Below, piece by piece: positions 1-8,332 of a DNA stretch of 64,000 nt. The position numbers and the translations under genes are program-made. Source of the stretch: Paenibacillus luteus (GTDB taxonomy: Bacteria > Bacillota > Bacilli > Paenibacillales > Paenibacillaceae); the NCBI RefSeq assembly GCF_006542765.1, contig NZ_SKCD01000088.1, positions 206,551-270,550 of the forward strand, in the 5' to 3' direction. Under the pieces are notes generated by a model that saw only the letters and a program-made list of their open reading frames with translations, was not told the DNA's origin and made no database searches. How positions within the stretch are numbered: the stretch's first letter is position 1; each line of letters starts with the position of its first letter.

Positions 1-1153
1 TGCTGCCGGCGAACTGATAATCGCCCTTGACCGGATCCCCGTTCGTAAGCAGGAAAATAACGTTGAAGTTGTTGATGTTGCCCGCAAATTGCGTAATCAG
101 AATCGGCGCGGTGGAGAACAGCACGAACGGAATCGTGATGATGCGGAATTTCTGAATGCCTGTCGCTCCATCCACGTCAGCTGCTTCATACAAGTCTTTC
201 GGGATAGCCGTCAATACGCCGAGAATAAGGACCATCGACACGGGAATGCCCACCCACATGTTAACGATAATGACCGTCACTTTTGCCCAAAAGGGATCTG
301 TCAGCCATGGCAGCTTGCCCATGCCGAAATAACCTAAGTATTGATTGATTGGACCAAATTGCCCGTTGAACAGATTACGCATAACGAGCAAGGAGATTAA
401 TTGCGGAATGGCATACGGAATGATGAACAATGTGCGCCAAAGCTTCTTGAAGCGAATCCCCTTCTGCTCAATCAGCAGCGCAACGAGCAAGCCGCCGAAA
501 TAGGTCGTTACAGTAGCGATAATCGCCCAGATAATCGTCCATGTAAACACGCCTACAAAGGTATGGCTCCATGTTTTCAAAGTAAGAAGCTTGGCAAAGG
601 TTTGAAATCCTACCCAATCCACCAGCTTTGCAGGCGGAATATGATCAGGCGACGCATAGTTGGTGAAAGCAAGCATGACCATAAAGATAATCGGCATGAT
701 GGTTAGAAACAATACGCCAAGTGCCGGAAGCGTCAGCATCAAATGCGGGAAATTACGATCCATCACATAAGAGAGCGTCATTCGGAAGCTTCCAGGCAGG
801 GCCCCTTCATCTCTTTGCTTGCCGTTCCGATAAGCATCGCGAATATTCATAATGTAGATGATGACAAAAAGAATAAATAAGAACAACGTAATCAAACCGC
901 TAATCAATAGGAAAATCGAATGATCTCCCTCTACGCGCACACTAATTTTCCCAATCTTCTCAAGACCTTGCGTCTTCTCGCCAAGCGTAACGATTCCCCA
1001 AATTGCTCTTCCCAGATTCGGAACAAAATACATAAGCGCTGCCGCTTCCACGGCGAGCATGATCAAGCCCTTGATAAACTGGCGGTTATACAATTGGCCA
1101 AGACCCATTACGAGTAACGACAATATAGCCGCGGTGCTGCGATGACGCTTCAT
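1..1153 (-). CDS. Maltodextrin-type ABC transporter permease (MalF-like), 3' end outside window
   Basis: This is the first membrane subunit of a carbohydrate ABC importer. The translation begins MKRHRSTAAILSLLVMGLG and has an N-terminal extra membrane part (GLGQLYNRQFIKGL) typical of MalF/GanP-type permeases. It continues through several hydrophobic segments to a permease core with an inner loop near VSMVLILGVLTAIPKDLYEAADVDGA, read here as the EAA-type loop that contacts the ATPase. ATG at 1151-1153 is preceded by a GGAAGGGAG ribosome site. About 384 codons are visible and the reading frame is still open at base 1, so the C-terminus is missing. It lies 126 bp downstream of the binding-protein gene on the same strand, which fits a binding protein-MalF-MalG operon running off the left edge. 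The substrate (maltose/maltodextrin) is inferred from the neighbouring glucoamylase and LacI regulator. Confidence 0.88.
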   Translation of the reverse strand, partial: MKRHRSTAAILSLLVMGLGQLYNRQFIKGLIMLAVEAAALMYFVPNLGRAIWGIVTLGEKTQGLEKIGKISVRVEGDHSIFLLISGLITLFLFILFVIIYIMNIRDAYRNGKQRDEGALPGSFRMTLSYVMDRNFPHLMLTLPALGVLFLTIMPIIFMVMLAFTNYASPDHIPPAKLVDWVGFQTFAKLLTLKTWSHTFVGVFTWTIIWAIIATVTTYFGGLLVALLIEQKGIRFKKLWRTLFIIPYAIPQLISLLVMRNLFNGQFGPINQYLGYFGMGKLPWLTDPFWAKVTVIIVNMWVGIPVSMVLILGVLTAIPKDLYEAADVDGATGIQKFRIITIPFVLFSTAPILITQFAGNINNFNVIFLLTNGDPVKGDYQFAGS

Positions 1154-1237
1154 CCCGCCAAGCTCCCTTCCTATCATCTAAAATTGCGATTATACCGCCG
1201 TTCTATTTCTTTGCGGCGTTTATAAGACATTGGTTCA

Positions 1238-1260
1238 CCCGCCGAATAGCGTTCGGCGGG
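1238..1260 (-). promoter_or_regulatory. Intercistronic stem-loop between binding protein and permease genes
   Basis: A perfect 9-bp inverted repeat (CCCGCCGAA / TTCGGCGGG) with a 5-nt loop sits about 20 bp after the binding-protein stop codon. There is no T-run after it, so it is more likely an mRNA-stabilising or attenuating hairpin than a full terminator. Such hairpins commonly let the binding protein be made in excess over the permeases. Confidence 0.6.
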
Positions 1261-1279
1261 CGATACCAGATGTCGTCTA

Positions 1280-2596
1280 TTATTTTGCCGCAGTGCCGTT
1301 ATTGGCATCTTTAATTTGTTGAACCGCGTTATCAAGCGCTGCTTTTGCATCTTTGCCGGAGTTCCATACATCGGAGAACGCTGCTGCGATCGGGCTCCAT
1401 ACGTTACCCATTTCCGGAATTGACGGCATAGGCGTGGATTGGTTGAACTGCGCAACGAAACCTTTTACGATGTCATTTCCTTGAACGGCCGGGTCGTTCG
1501 TTGCTTCTGTGTTCGCCGGAATAGCGCCAGTCAATTCGAAATCCTTCAATTGAGCGGCCTTCGTGGAGGCAAAGTTCGCGAACAAGCGAGCCGCATTCGG
1601 GTATTTCGAGAATTGGTTGACATACCATGCTTTTACTCCCGAGAAGGAAGAAGCCGATTGGCCGTTAATGCTTGGAATCGGAGCTACGCCAAAATCAATG
1701 CCAGCGCTTTTGTAGTCTGCAATGGTCCAAGGGCCGTTGATGTCCATGGCCAATGTTCCTGCTGTGAACATGCCTTTTTTGATGTCGTACGTAATGTCGC
1801 CGGAGTTAAGCGGCAGGATGCTGTCTTTCAAGGAACCATAATATTTCAAACCGCTAACCGCGCCGTCAGTGTTCAGGCCGATATCGTCTTTGTTTTGTCC
1901 ATTTTCACCATACACATAACCACCCGTGGAGATGAATGGATAGTTGAAGTAGAAGTTGCCTACTTCCCACATCAAAGCGAACTTGTTGTTTGGCACATCG
2001 TTGTACGTTTTTGCGAATGCAACGATTTCATCAAATGTTTTTGGTGCTTCTGGAATAAGAGCCTTGTTATAGAACAAAGCGTAGGTTTCGATCGAACGCG
2101 GGTAGCCGTAAAGCGTACCGCCATAGGAAACAGCGTTTACAGCGATTTCAGAGTTAACCGATTTGGCCTGCTCTTCATAGAAATCATTTGGCAGCACAAG
2201 GCCAGCCGTTACTGCTCTGCCGAGGTTGTCATGCGGGAAAACTACGACGTCGGCACCAAGGCCTGCAGGGCCGTCTGTGGTCAGCTTCGTTACTTGATCT
2301 GCCGCGCCAACCTCTTCAAATTTCACTTCAATGCCGTATTTCTCGGTGAATTCTTTTGAAATCGCTTCAACGAATGGACGTTCCTCTTTACTTTCCCATA
2401 CCAGCAAGGATGCGCCTTCCTCAGGCAGAATCTCTTCATCGTCTCCTGCGCCTTCATTCGTGCCCCCTGCCGTATTGTTTGCCGGAGCGTTCGTGGCATT
2501 AGCCGCGTTTTCTGTTTTTCCTTCATTCTTTGTTCCGCCGCAAGCGGATACGATAAACAAGGCAACGATTAATGACATTACAAACCACTTCTTCAT
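1280..2596 (-). CDS. Maltose/maltodextrin ABC transporter substrate-binding lipoprotein
   Basis: Extracellular solute-binding protein of family 1, about 438 residues. It starts MKKWFVMSLIVALFIVSACGG: a lipoprotein signal peptide with lipobox SACG, so it should be anchored to the outer face of the membrane by Cys19. A linker rich in Asn, Ala and Thr follows. The mature part has MalE-like features such as LLVWESKEERPFVEAISKEF and VVVFPHDNLGRAVTAGLVLP, and the hinge region MDINGPWTIADYKSAGIDFG. I chose ATG 2594-2596 because it has the GGAGGGGG ribosome site about 10 bp upstream. A frame extension of 16 codons is possible but has no such site. It is probably the first gene of the transporter operon. 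Two palindromic LacI-type operators lie in its upstream region. Confidence 0.92.
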   Translation of the reverse strand: MKKWFVMSLIVALFIVSACGGTKNEGKTENAANATNAPANNTAGGTNEGAGDDEEILPEEGASLLVWESKEERPFVEAISKEFTEKYGIEVKFEEVGAADQVTKLTTDGPAGLGADVVVFPHDNLGRAVTAGLVLPNDFYEEQAKSVNSEIAVNAVSYGGTLYGYPRSIETYALFYNKALIPEAPKTFDEIVAFAKTYNDVPNNKFALMWEVGNFYFNYPFISTGGYVYGENGQNKDDIGLNTDGAVSGLKYYGSLKDSILPLNSGDITYDIKKGMFTAGTLAMDINGPWTIADYKSAGIDFGVAPIPSINGQSASSFSGVKAWYVNQFSKYPNAARLFANFASTKAAQLKDFELTGAIPANTEATNDPAVQGNDIVKGFVAQFNQSTPMPSIPEMGNVWSPIAAAFSDVWNSGKDAKAALDNAVQQIKDANNGTAAK

Positions 2597-2755
2597 GCTA
2601 GGTGATCCCCCTCCATAATGTGTTCCTGCCTTTTTGTGAATCAAAACCTTTCAAGACGGTGGATGAAGCACATTTTCATAAAAAACGTCAGTTTGCAAAC
2701 GATAGAAGCAGCGTGCCGGTTTGCGTATACTCATAAGCCTTCCGCAAAACCGAAG

Positions 2756-2775
2756 TTGTGCAAACGTTTGTACAA
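2756..2775. promoter_or_regulatory. LacI-type operator palindrome, maltodextrin locus site 1
   Basis: The 20-bp sequence TTGTGCAAACGTTTGTACAA is a near-perfect palindrome centred on CG, the usual form of LacI/GalR-family and CcpA-like operators. It lies between the divergent binding-protein and lacI genes, about 160 bp upstream of the binding-protein start. The adjacent LacI-type regulator is the most likely ligand. A partial half-site (TGCAAACGATAG) is at about 2693. Confidence 0.65.
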
Positions 2776-2892
2776 ATGGCGTTAGAAAATGCTATGCAAT
2801 CGGATATTCTGCCGTATTGCATGGCTACATAATGCCCATCCCGTCTTGAAAGCGTTCTATTCGTGGATTCATCATACAACAGAGAATGGATT

Positions 2893-2912
2893 TTGTTAAA
2901 ACGTTTGCACAG
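2893..2912. promoter_or_regulatory. LacI-type operator, maltodextrin locus site 2
   Basis: TTGTTAAAACGTTTGCACAG matches the site at 2756 in the CG-centred core and one complete half (ACGTTTGCACA). The two sites are 137 bp apart and flank a CcpA-site-like sequence at 2847-2860 (TGAAAGCGTTCTAT). The spacing would permit looping between two operators in the divergent promoter region. Confidence 0.55.
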
Positions 2913-3091
2913 TTCAATATTTAGAACAAATAGCATGTATTCTTTAATTATCGTGAAATACCTCCTTCTTTTTCAGTTTTTCAACATTTGTGGAACGCTT
3001 TCTTAAGATATATATTTACTTTTAGACGGCAGTTGCATTAGGATGAAGCATATAATGCACACATGATTGCACGATGGGGGCTCAATTAAAA

Positions 3092-4120
3092 ATGGTGACC
3101 ATTAAAGACATTGCAAAAGCTGCAGGAGTATCGCCTTCGACGGTTTCGAGGGTCGTATCCAATCACCCCCGCATCAGTAAGGTAACGACGCAAAAGGTTA
3201 AACGGATCATGGAAGAAATGGGCTACCATCCGAATGCGATGGCGAAGAGCCTTGTCTCCAAGACGACTCAAACGCTTGCGATTATGCTGCCTCGTCCCGC
3301 TGAAGAGCTATTTCAGGATTTCTTCTTCGGCGAGCTGCTGCGCGGCATCCTTACGCAATCGACGCGGGCAGGCTACGACATGCTGCTAACCGCTGCCACT
3401 TCGCCCAGCGATGAGACGGAAACGGTTTCGAGACTCGTGTTCGGACGTCGGGTAGATGGCGTCATTTTGTTATCCTCCCGGGTTAACGACCCTTTAATCG
3501 AACTGTTGAACAAACACAAGTTTCCAACTGTATTAATTGGCCGCACGGAAGATCACCCTCATATCTTGTCCGTTGATAATGACAATGAGCTCGCCGCCTA
3601 TGATGCAACGCAGCATCTGATTCTCCAAGGCCACGAGAGGATCGGCTTCGTAAGCGGGCCGCCTTCCTTAACCGTTGCCCATGATCGCATGAAAGGATAC
3701 CGCCGTGCGATGAAGGAAGCTGGCTTAACCGTCAGATCCGAATGGATTGTTGAAGGAGAGTTTCTTCAGCAAAGCGGCTACCGTGCCATGTCCTTTATGA
3801 TGAGCTTGCCAGAGCGGCCAAGCGGCCTTGTTGTTATTGATGACGTCGTCGGATTCGGTGTTCTGCGGGGCTTAACGGAGCTTGGCTTTAAGGTGCCTAA
3901 CGACCTCAGCATCGTAAGCTTCAACAACATTGCTCTGTCTGAACTGGCCACCCCCCCCATTAGCTCTATAGATATAGGAACGTACCAGCTTGGGTATACT
4001 GCATCTCAAATGCTCATCCGCTACATTCAGGAAGAGAGCGTGCACCAAAACCGAATGATTATTCCGCATAGGCTGATCGTTCGTGAATCTTCCATACAGA
4101 CCGTATCCAAAAGGAGTTGA
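3092..4120 (+). CDS. LacI/GalR-family transcriptional regulator (MalR-like)
   Basis: About 342 residues. The N-terminal helix-turn-helix and hinge region (VTIKDIAKAAGVSPSTVSRV, then MGYHPNAMAKSL) is typical of LacI proteins. A periplasmic-binding-protein-like sensor core follows, with VDGVILLSSRV, RIGFVSGPPSLTVAHDRMKGY and DLSIVSFNNIALSE. I chose ATG 3092 (MVTIKDIAK), which has GGGGG upstream and is the usual family start. An in-frame ATG at 3074 would add six residues but has no ribosome site. It diverges from the sugar-binding lipoprotein gene and is followed 4 bp later by the GH15 gene, so it probably represses the maltodextrin genes until a sugar is bound. Likely operators are at 2756 and 2893, with a third copy upstream of the amylopullulanase. 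Confidence 0.9.
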   Translation: MVTIKDIAKAAGVSPSTVSRVVSNHPRISKVTTQKVKRIMEEMGYHPNAMAKSLVSKTTQTLAIMLPRPAEELFQDFFFGELLRGILTQSTRAGYDMLLTAATSPSDETETVSRLVFGRRVDGVILLSSRVNDPLIELLNKHKFPTVLIGRTEDHPHILSVDNDNELAAYDATQHLILQGHERIGFVSGPPSLTVAHDRMKGYRRAMKEAGLTVRSEWIVEGEFLQQSGYRAMSFMMSLPERPSGLVVIDDVVGFGVLRGLTELGFKVPNDLSIVSFNNIALSELATPPISSIDIGTYQLGYTASQMLIRYIQEESVHQNRMIIPHRLIVRESSIQTVSKRS

Positions 4121-4124
4121 CCGC

Positions 4125-6113
4125 GTGTCCACAAAGAAACCATTTTTAGTAGACGCTATTATTGGCAATTCAAAGTTCCTCGCCTCACTCGGCCGCACAG
4201 GCAAGCTGTATCGCCTGTGGTGGCCAAATATCGATTTGCCGCAGCATGTAGATGCGATACGTACCGGTATCCAGCAGAAGGATGGTCCGGTTTCTTGGTT
4301 TGATGAAGCCTTAGACGGCTGGGAACATGAAGCGAATTACGTGGAAAAAACGAATATTTTCCGCGTTGGCGCCCGTTCCGAGCAGCAGCCCGTTCAAATT
4401 GAAAGCTTCCACTTTGCCGTTCCCGGACAGAATCTCATCGTTCGGGAATATACGTTCACCAATATCACTAATCAACCTGCTTCATTCTCATTTATTGTGC
4501 ACTCTTCCTTTCTTGTAAGTGAAAATCACTTGTACAACACGACATTGTTCCATCCAGATGCCGATTCTTTGGTTCATTTCCGCCATAAGTATTATTTTGC
4601 GCTTTCCAGTGCAAACGTATGCACAAACTTTCAAGCAGGTCTTTCCTGGGATTTGGTCCAGGGTGGGGAATTGAACGGCACGGTCATCGATATGAAGCCG
4701 GATGGTGCGTTGAAATGGGAAATCGAGTCGCTCGACCCCGGCCAATCCATCACGATTCCCATATACATTGCCGCGGGGCATGATGAACAAAGCGCATTGC
4801 TGCAAATGGAAGCAGCCAAAGGAAAAGCCAGCAGTAAGTGGATGGCGGAAACAATCGCTTACTGGCATACGTTTTTGTCGGAGGCAGCCCCTTGCCCGAT
4901 TGAGGATGCAGATGCTGAGATTGTGGAACTTTATGACCGTTCGCTGCTCATGTTCAAGCTCATGTCCGATGAGCAAACAGGAAGCATCATAGCCGCACCG
5001 GAATTTGACGAAAACTTCGCCCGCTGCGGCGGTTATTCGTATTGCTGGGGCCGGGATGCCGCATTCATTACAACCGCACTTGATAGAGCAGGCCTCGGAG
5101 CCCTCTCCGACAGCTTCTATGCTTGGACGCTTACCGCGCAATCGCCAGATGGTTCTTGGCAGCAGCGCCACTATCATGACGGCAGTCTTGCTCCGTCTTG
5201 GGGACTTCAAATTGACGAAGGCTCCTCGATTATATGGGGAATGTGGCAGCATTACTTGGAGAACCAAAATACTGGCTTCGCCGAGCAGGTATGGCCCGCA
5301 GTAGAGAAAGGCGCAAATTTCCTATTAGGTTTTTTGCAAAGCGACAATGGATTGCCTAGACCAAGCATCGATTTGTGGGAAGAGCGCGAAGCTTCGCATA
5401 CCTATTCCTCTGCTGCTGTGTATGGCGGGTTGACGGCTGCCGCAAGCTTTGCCGAATTGGCAGGCAAACCTGATCTGGCAGCAGAATGGACGGCATCAGC
5501 GGAACGGATCGCTTCTGCTATTACAGAGCTATGCTGGAATGAAGAAGGCAGCAGCTTTTACCGCGGTTTGAATTTGACGGTGCCGCAAGGCAAATACGAG
5601 CAAGCGATCGCCACAGGAGCTGCCGGTCAGGTGGCCGAAGGCATTAAAGGCTACAAAAAGTATGTGCTCGAGCATGACAGTGTCATTGATATCAGCCTGT
5701 TAGGTATTGCAGTGCCATTCGGCGCGGTACCAGCCGATCATAACTACATGAAGCGTACGGCTGATACCATCGAAGCAGCGCTAACTGTACCTGGCGTAGG
5801 CGGCATCAAGCGTTACGAGGATGATAGCTATATTGGAGGAAATCCCTGGATTCTCACTACCCTATGGCTTGCCCATTATCGAATTCAAACGGGAAGCTTA
5901 GACGAAGCAAGAGAACTGCTGAAATGGGCAGTCGATCACCGTACCGAAACGGGCTTATTGCCTGAACAAGTAGACAAGAACACAGGCGAAACTGCCTGGG
6001 TTGTCCCGCTGACCTGGTCTCACGCCATGTTTGTTCTTACCCTGTTCATGCTGGCGGATGCGGAAACCAAACTTTCAAGTGTCACCGCAATCAGCAAAGT
6101 AAGCCTCGCCTAA
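4125..6113 (+). CDS. GH15 glucoamylase/glucodextranase-like glycoside hydrolase
   Basis: About 662 residues with no signal peptide, so it is probably cytoplasmic and acts on imported maltodextrins. An N-terminal beta-sandwich region (to about residue 260) precedes an alpha/alpha-barrel catalytic domain with GYSYCWGRDAAF near residue 302 and PDGSWQQRHYHDGSLAPSWG near 345. The two GH15 glutamate motifs are present: IDLWEER near 415 (general acid) and GLLPEQ near 609 (base), followed by the typical WVVPLTWSHAMF. The start is GTG 4125, with AAGGAG 8 bp upstream. A longer frame overlaps the lacI end but lacks a ribosome site. The gap after lacI is 4 bp, so the two are translated from one message. 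The reaction (release of glucose from non-reducing ends) is inferred from family membership. Confidence 0.88.
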   Translation: MSTKKPFLVDAIIGNSKFLASLGRTGKLYRLWWPNIDLPQHVDAIRTGIQQKDGPVSWFDEALDGWEHEANYVEKTNIFRVGARSEQQPVQIESFHFAVPGQNLIVREYTFTNITNQPASFSFIVHSSFLVSENHLYNTTLFHPDADSLVHFRHKYYFALSSANVCTNFQAGLSWDLVQGGELNGTVIDMKPDGALKWEIESLDPGQSITIPIYIAAGHDEQSALLQMEAAKGKASSKWMAETIAYWHTFLSEAAPCPIEDADAEIVELYDRSLLMFKLMSDEQTGSIIAAPEFDENFARCGGYSYCWGRDAAFITTALDRAGLGALSDSFYAWTLTAQSPDGSWQQRHYHDGSLAPSWGLQIDEGSSIIWGMWQHYLENQNTGFAEQVWPAVEKGANFLLGFLQSDNGLPRPSIDLWEEREASHTYSSAAVYGGLTAAASFAELAGKPDLAAEWTASAERIASAITELCWNEEGSSFYRGLNLTVPQGKYEQAIATGAAGQVAEGIKGYKKYVLEHDSVIDISLLGIAVPFGAVPADHNYMKRTADTIEAALTVPGVGGIKRYEDDSYIGGNPWILTTLWLAHYRIQTGSLDEARELLKWAVDHRTETGLLPEQVDKNTGETAWVVPLTWSHAMFVLTLFMLADAETKLSSVTAISKVSLA

Positions 6114-6135
6114 AACAAACTGCATTACCACAATA

Positions 6136-6184
6136 AAACAGCTGAACAGATTCGCTTGATCTGTTCAGCTGTTTGTATTTTTTT
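6136..6184 (+). terminator. Rho-independent terminator after the GH15 gene
   Basis: A 16-bp perfect stem (AAACAGCTGAACAGAT at 6136-6151 pairs with 6159-6174) with a 7-nt loop is followed by a T-rich tract. It ends the lacI-GH15 message 23 bp after the stop codon. Confidence 0.9.
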
Positions 6185-6291
6185 GGATTACTGCCTGACG
6201 TAAGTTCAACCGTCCCCTCCGATTAGCATCCGAATCCTAACCTGCTGATTCTCATTTCTGTGCTGTTACCTCGCCGTACCGAACCGAACCA

Positions 6292-6345
6292 TTCCAGTTC
6301 CAGTTCCAGTTCCAGTTCCAGTTCCAGTTCCAGTTCCAGTTCCAG
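6292..6345. repeat. TTCCAG hexanucleotide array (9 copies)
   Basis: Nine exact tandem copies of TTCCAG, followed by degenerate ATCCAGTTTTAG-like units to about 6375. It is not in a credible reading frame. The array lies between the GH15 terminator and the larger tandem repeat and may vary in copy number between strains. Confidence 0.9.
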
Positions 6346-6383
6346 ATCCAATTTTAGATCCAGTTTTAGATCCTGTTAATTAG

Positions 6384-7340
6384 CTATCCTGCACGATCGC
6401 AGTAACTTGTTCTATTTAAGACTTCTCCCCGCTCCTATCCTGCACGTTTGCACTAACTTTGGCCTACGGTACGTAATATAGCCGAAATTGAAGCTCTATA
6501 TTGTACTGCATGCAGGATAGGTCCCCCAAAGGAAGAAAAAACAGCTTCCTGCCTGCATAAATACAACATAGCAGCGCAACGCTTCCACTCCGCACCATAA
6601 ACAACAACAACAACATCTTTTAACCAATTAAATATCTATCCTGCACGATCGCAGTAACTTCTTCGATTTAAGCCCTCTTCCGACACCTATCCTGCACGTT
6701 TGCATTAACTTCGGCCTTCAGTGCTCGATATATCCGAAATTGGAGCTCTATATTGTACTGCATACAGGATAGGTCCCCGCAAGGAAGAAAAAGTAGCCTC
6801 CACCCTGCTAAAATACAACATAGCAGCGCAGCGCATCCACTCCGCACCCTTACCACTAACCTCTTTTAACCAATTAAATAACTAAACTGCACGAGCGCAG
6901 TAACTTATTCTATTTATGCCTTCTTCCCACTCCTATCCTGCACGTTTGCATTAACTTCGGCCTTCAGTGCTCGATATATCCGAAATTAGAGCTCTATATT
7001 GTATAGCGTACAGGATAGGTCCCCGCAAAAAAGAAAAAGCAGCCTCCAGCCTGCATGAATACAACATAGCAGCATAACCCTTCCACTCCGCACCCTAACC
7101 GCGAACATCTTTCAACTAATTAAATAGCTATCCTGTACTATCGCAGTAACTTCTTCTATTTAAGTCTCCCTCCCACTCCTATCCTGCACGTACACACTAA
7201 CTTTGGCCTCCGATACGTAATATAGCCGAAATTGGAGCTCTATATTGTACTGCATGCAGGATAGGTCCCCGCAAGGAAGAAAAAGCAGCCTCCAGCCTGC
7301 AAAAATACAACATAGCAGCGCTATGCTTCTATAAGCACTT
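6384..7340. repeat. Four-copy tandem repeat, unit about 248 bp, with internal inverted repeats
   Basis: Copies start near 6384, 6636, 6882 and 7128, giving spacings of 252, 246 and 246 bp. Each unit has a block CTATCCTGCACGATCGCAGT, a second related block about 51 bp later (CTATCCTGCACGTTTGCA), and an inverted copy (TGCAGGATAGG) about 75 bp further. The second and third blocks can therefore pair into a long hairpin of about 90 nt. Inside it, copies 1 and 4 show a nested AATATAG/CTATATT pairing around CCGAAATT. Each unit then ends with GGTCCCC, AGGAAGAAAAA and AATACAACATAGCAGCG. No supported gene lies here, and the whole 1.5-kb stretch from 6185 to 7547 appears gene-free. Function is unknown. 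Confidence 0.9.
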
Positions 7341-7547
7341 CACACTAATGGTATCCGCTTCTTAAATGGGAGACCTCATAATCAACCACTTTCAAACTTA
7401 TATCTCCACTGCCAAGCCTACAAATTAGCCGAAGCACAGCGAGCATACACCGCTACTATCTCCATTGGCCGCCAGCACGCTAACCCTTCATTTTCGCCAA
7501 ACATGCGACATAGCCTGTTTCATTTATCCGATATACGGGTAATGATA

Positions 7548-7576
7548 TTGACAAGCAACAGTTAATTTGTAATAAT
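7548..7576 (+). promoter_or_regulatory. Sigma-A-type promoter of dps
   Basis: TTGACA at 7548-7553 and AATAAT at 7571-7576 are separated by exactly 17 bp, about 105 bp upstream of the dps start. The -10 element overlaps the PerR-like box. Confidence 0.7.
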
Positions 7577-7581
7577 TATAA
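7567..7581. promoter_or_regulatory. PerR box overlapping the dps promoter
   Basis: TTGTAATAATTATAA matches the Bacillus PerR consensus (TTATAATNATTATAA) at 14 of 15 positions. It covers the -10 element, so a bound PerR repressor would block transcription until peroxide oxidises it. This fits known control of mrgA/dps in Bacillus. Fur boxes are similar, so Fur cannot be fully excluded. Confidence 0.7.
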
Positions 7582-7682
7582 ACAAGGAGTTAGTCTAAAT
7601 CATTATTATTCGTTGCTTTCCCATTCACTTTGTATTCACTACCCTTTTATAGCGCAAACTACCATCAGAAAGGATGATCATT

Positions 7683-8144
7683 ATGACAACAGCAACTACA
7701 GCTAAATCTACAACCGTACAGGAGCACCTAAACCACCAAATTGCCAATTGGAGCGTACTTTACATCAAGCTTCACAATTACCACTGGTACGTGAAGGGTT
7801 CGCAGTTCTTTACCCTGCACGTTAAATTTCAGGAGCTATACGAGGAAGCAGCTCTTCACGTAGATGAGCTGGCAGAGCGCCTGCTCGCCTTGAAAGGCAA
7901 GCCTATCGCGACGATGAAAGAGCATATGAAAGCATCGAGCATCGAGGAAGCTTCGAATAAAGAAGATGCCACGCAAATGGTCGATCAACTCATCGCGGAT
8001 TTCGCTAAGATTATTGGCGAGTTGAAGGAAGGCATGGAAGCGGCACAGGAAGCCAAAGATGAGACGACAGCTGATATGCTGCTCGCGATTCATACAGCGC
8101 TTGAGAAGCATGTATGGATGCTAAGTGCCTTCAACGGCAAATAA
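7683..8144 (+). CDS. dps: Dps/MrgA-family DNA-protecting ferritin-like protein
   Basis: About 153 residues, the usual Dps length. It forms dodecamers that oxidise and store iron and protect DNA from peroxide. The family ferroxidase region is visible as LYIKLHNYHWYVKG, then FTLHVKFQELYEEAALHVDELAERLLALKG. The second half (HTALEKHVWMLSAF) is typical as well. The start at ATG 7683 has AGAAAGG nine bases upstream, while an in-frame ATG at 7674 overlaps that site. The gene is a single transcription unit with a PerR-type promoter and a terminator shared with the convergent permease operon. Confidence 0.93.
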   Translation: MTTATTAKSTTVQEHLNHQIANWSVLYIKLHNYHWYVKGSQFFTLHVKFQELYEEAALHVDELAERLLALKGKPIATMKEHMKASSIEEASNKEDATQMVDQLIADFAKIIGELKEGMEAAQEAKDETTADMLLAIHTALEKHVWMLSAFNGK

Positions 8145-8260
8145 ACGATGAAGGAGCCAAGCAAAAACGCCTTCGGCGTCCTCCAGACACTGAAGTAGCT
8201 TTGACGGTGAAATATAGGCCCTTTATAAGCGAACAAGCTTATAAATTCTTATATTTTGAT

Positions 8261-8306
8261 AAAGAGGGTGCGCCAGCTGCATGATTGCTGCTGGCGCACC
8301 CTCTTT
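8261..8306. terminator. Bidirectional terminator between dps and the convergent permease operon
   Basis: A 17-bp perfect stem (AAAGAGGGTGCGCCAGC at 8261-8277 with its complement at 8290-8306) lies between the convergent ends of dps and the ABC permease gene. The stem ends give short T-runs on both strands. Confidence 0.8.
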
Positions 8307-8332
8307 GCTTATGAAAAGCTTATATCAATCCT

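Noticed and set aside
4488..5267. A 259-codon open frame opposite the GH15 gene
   Set aside because: It is an antisense shadow; the plus-strand product has clear GH15 motifs and a ribosome site.
6384..7340. CRISPR array
   Set aside because: The repeat unit is about 248 bp with no short repeat-spacer pattern and no cas genes.
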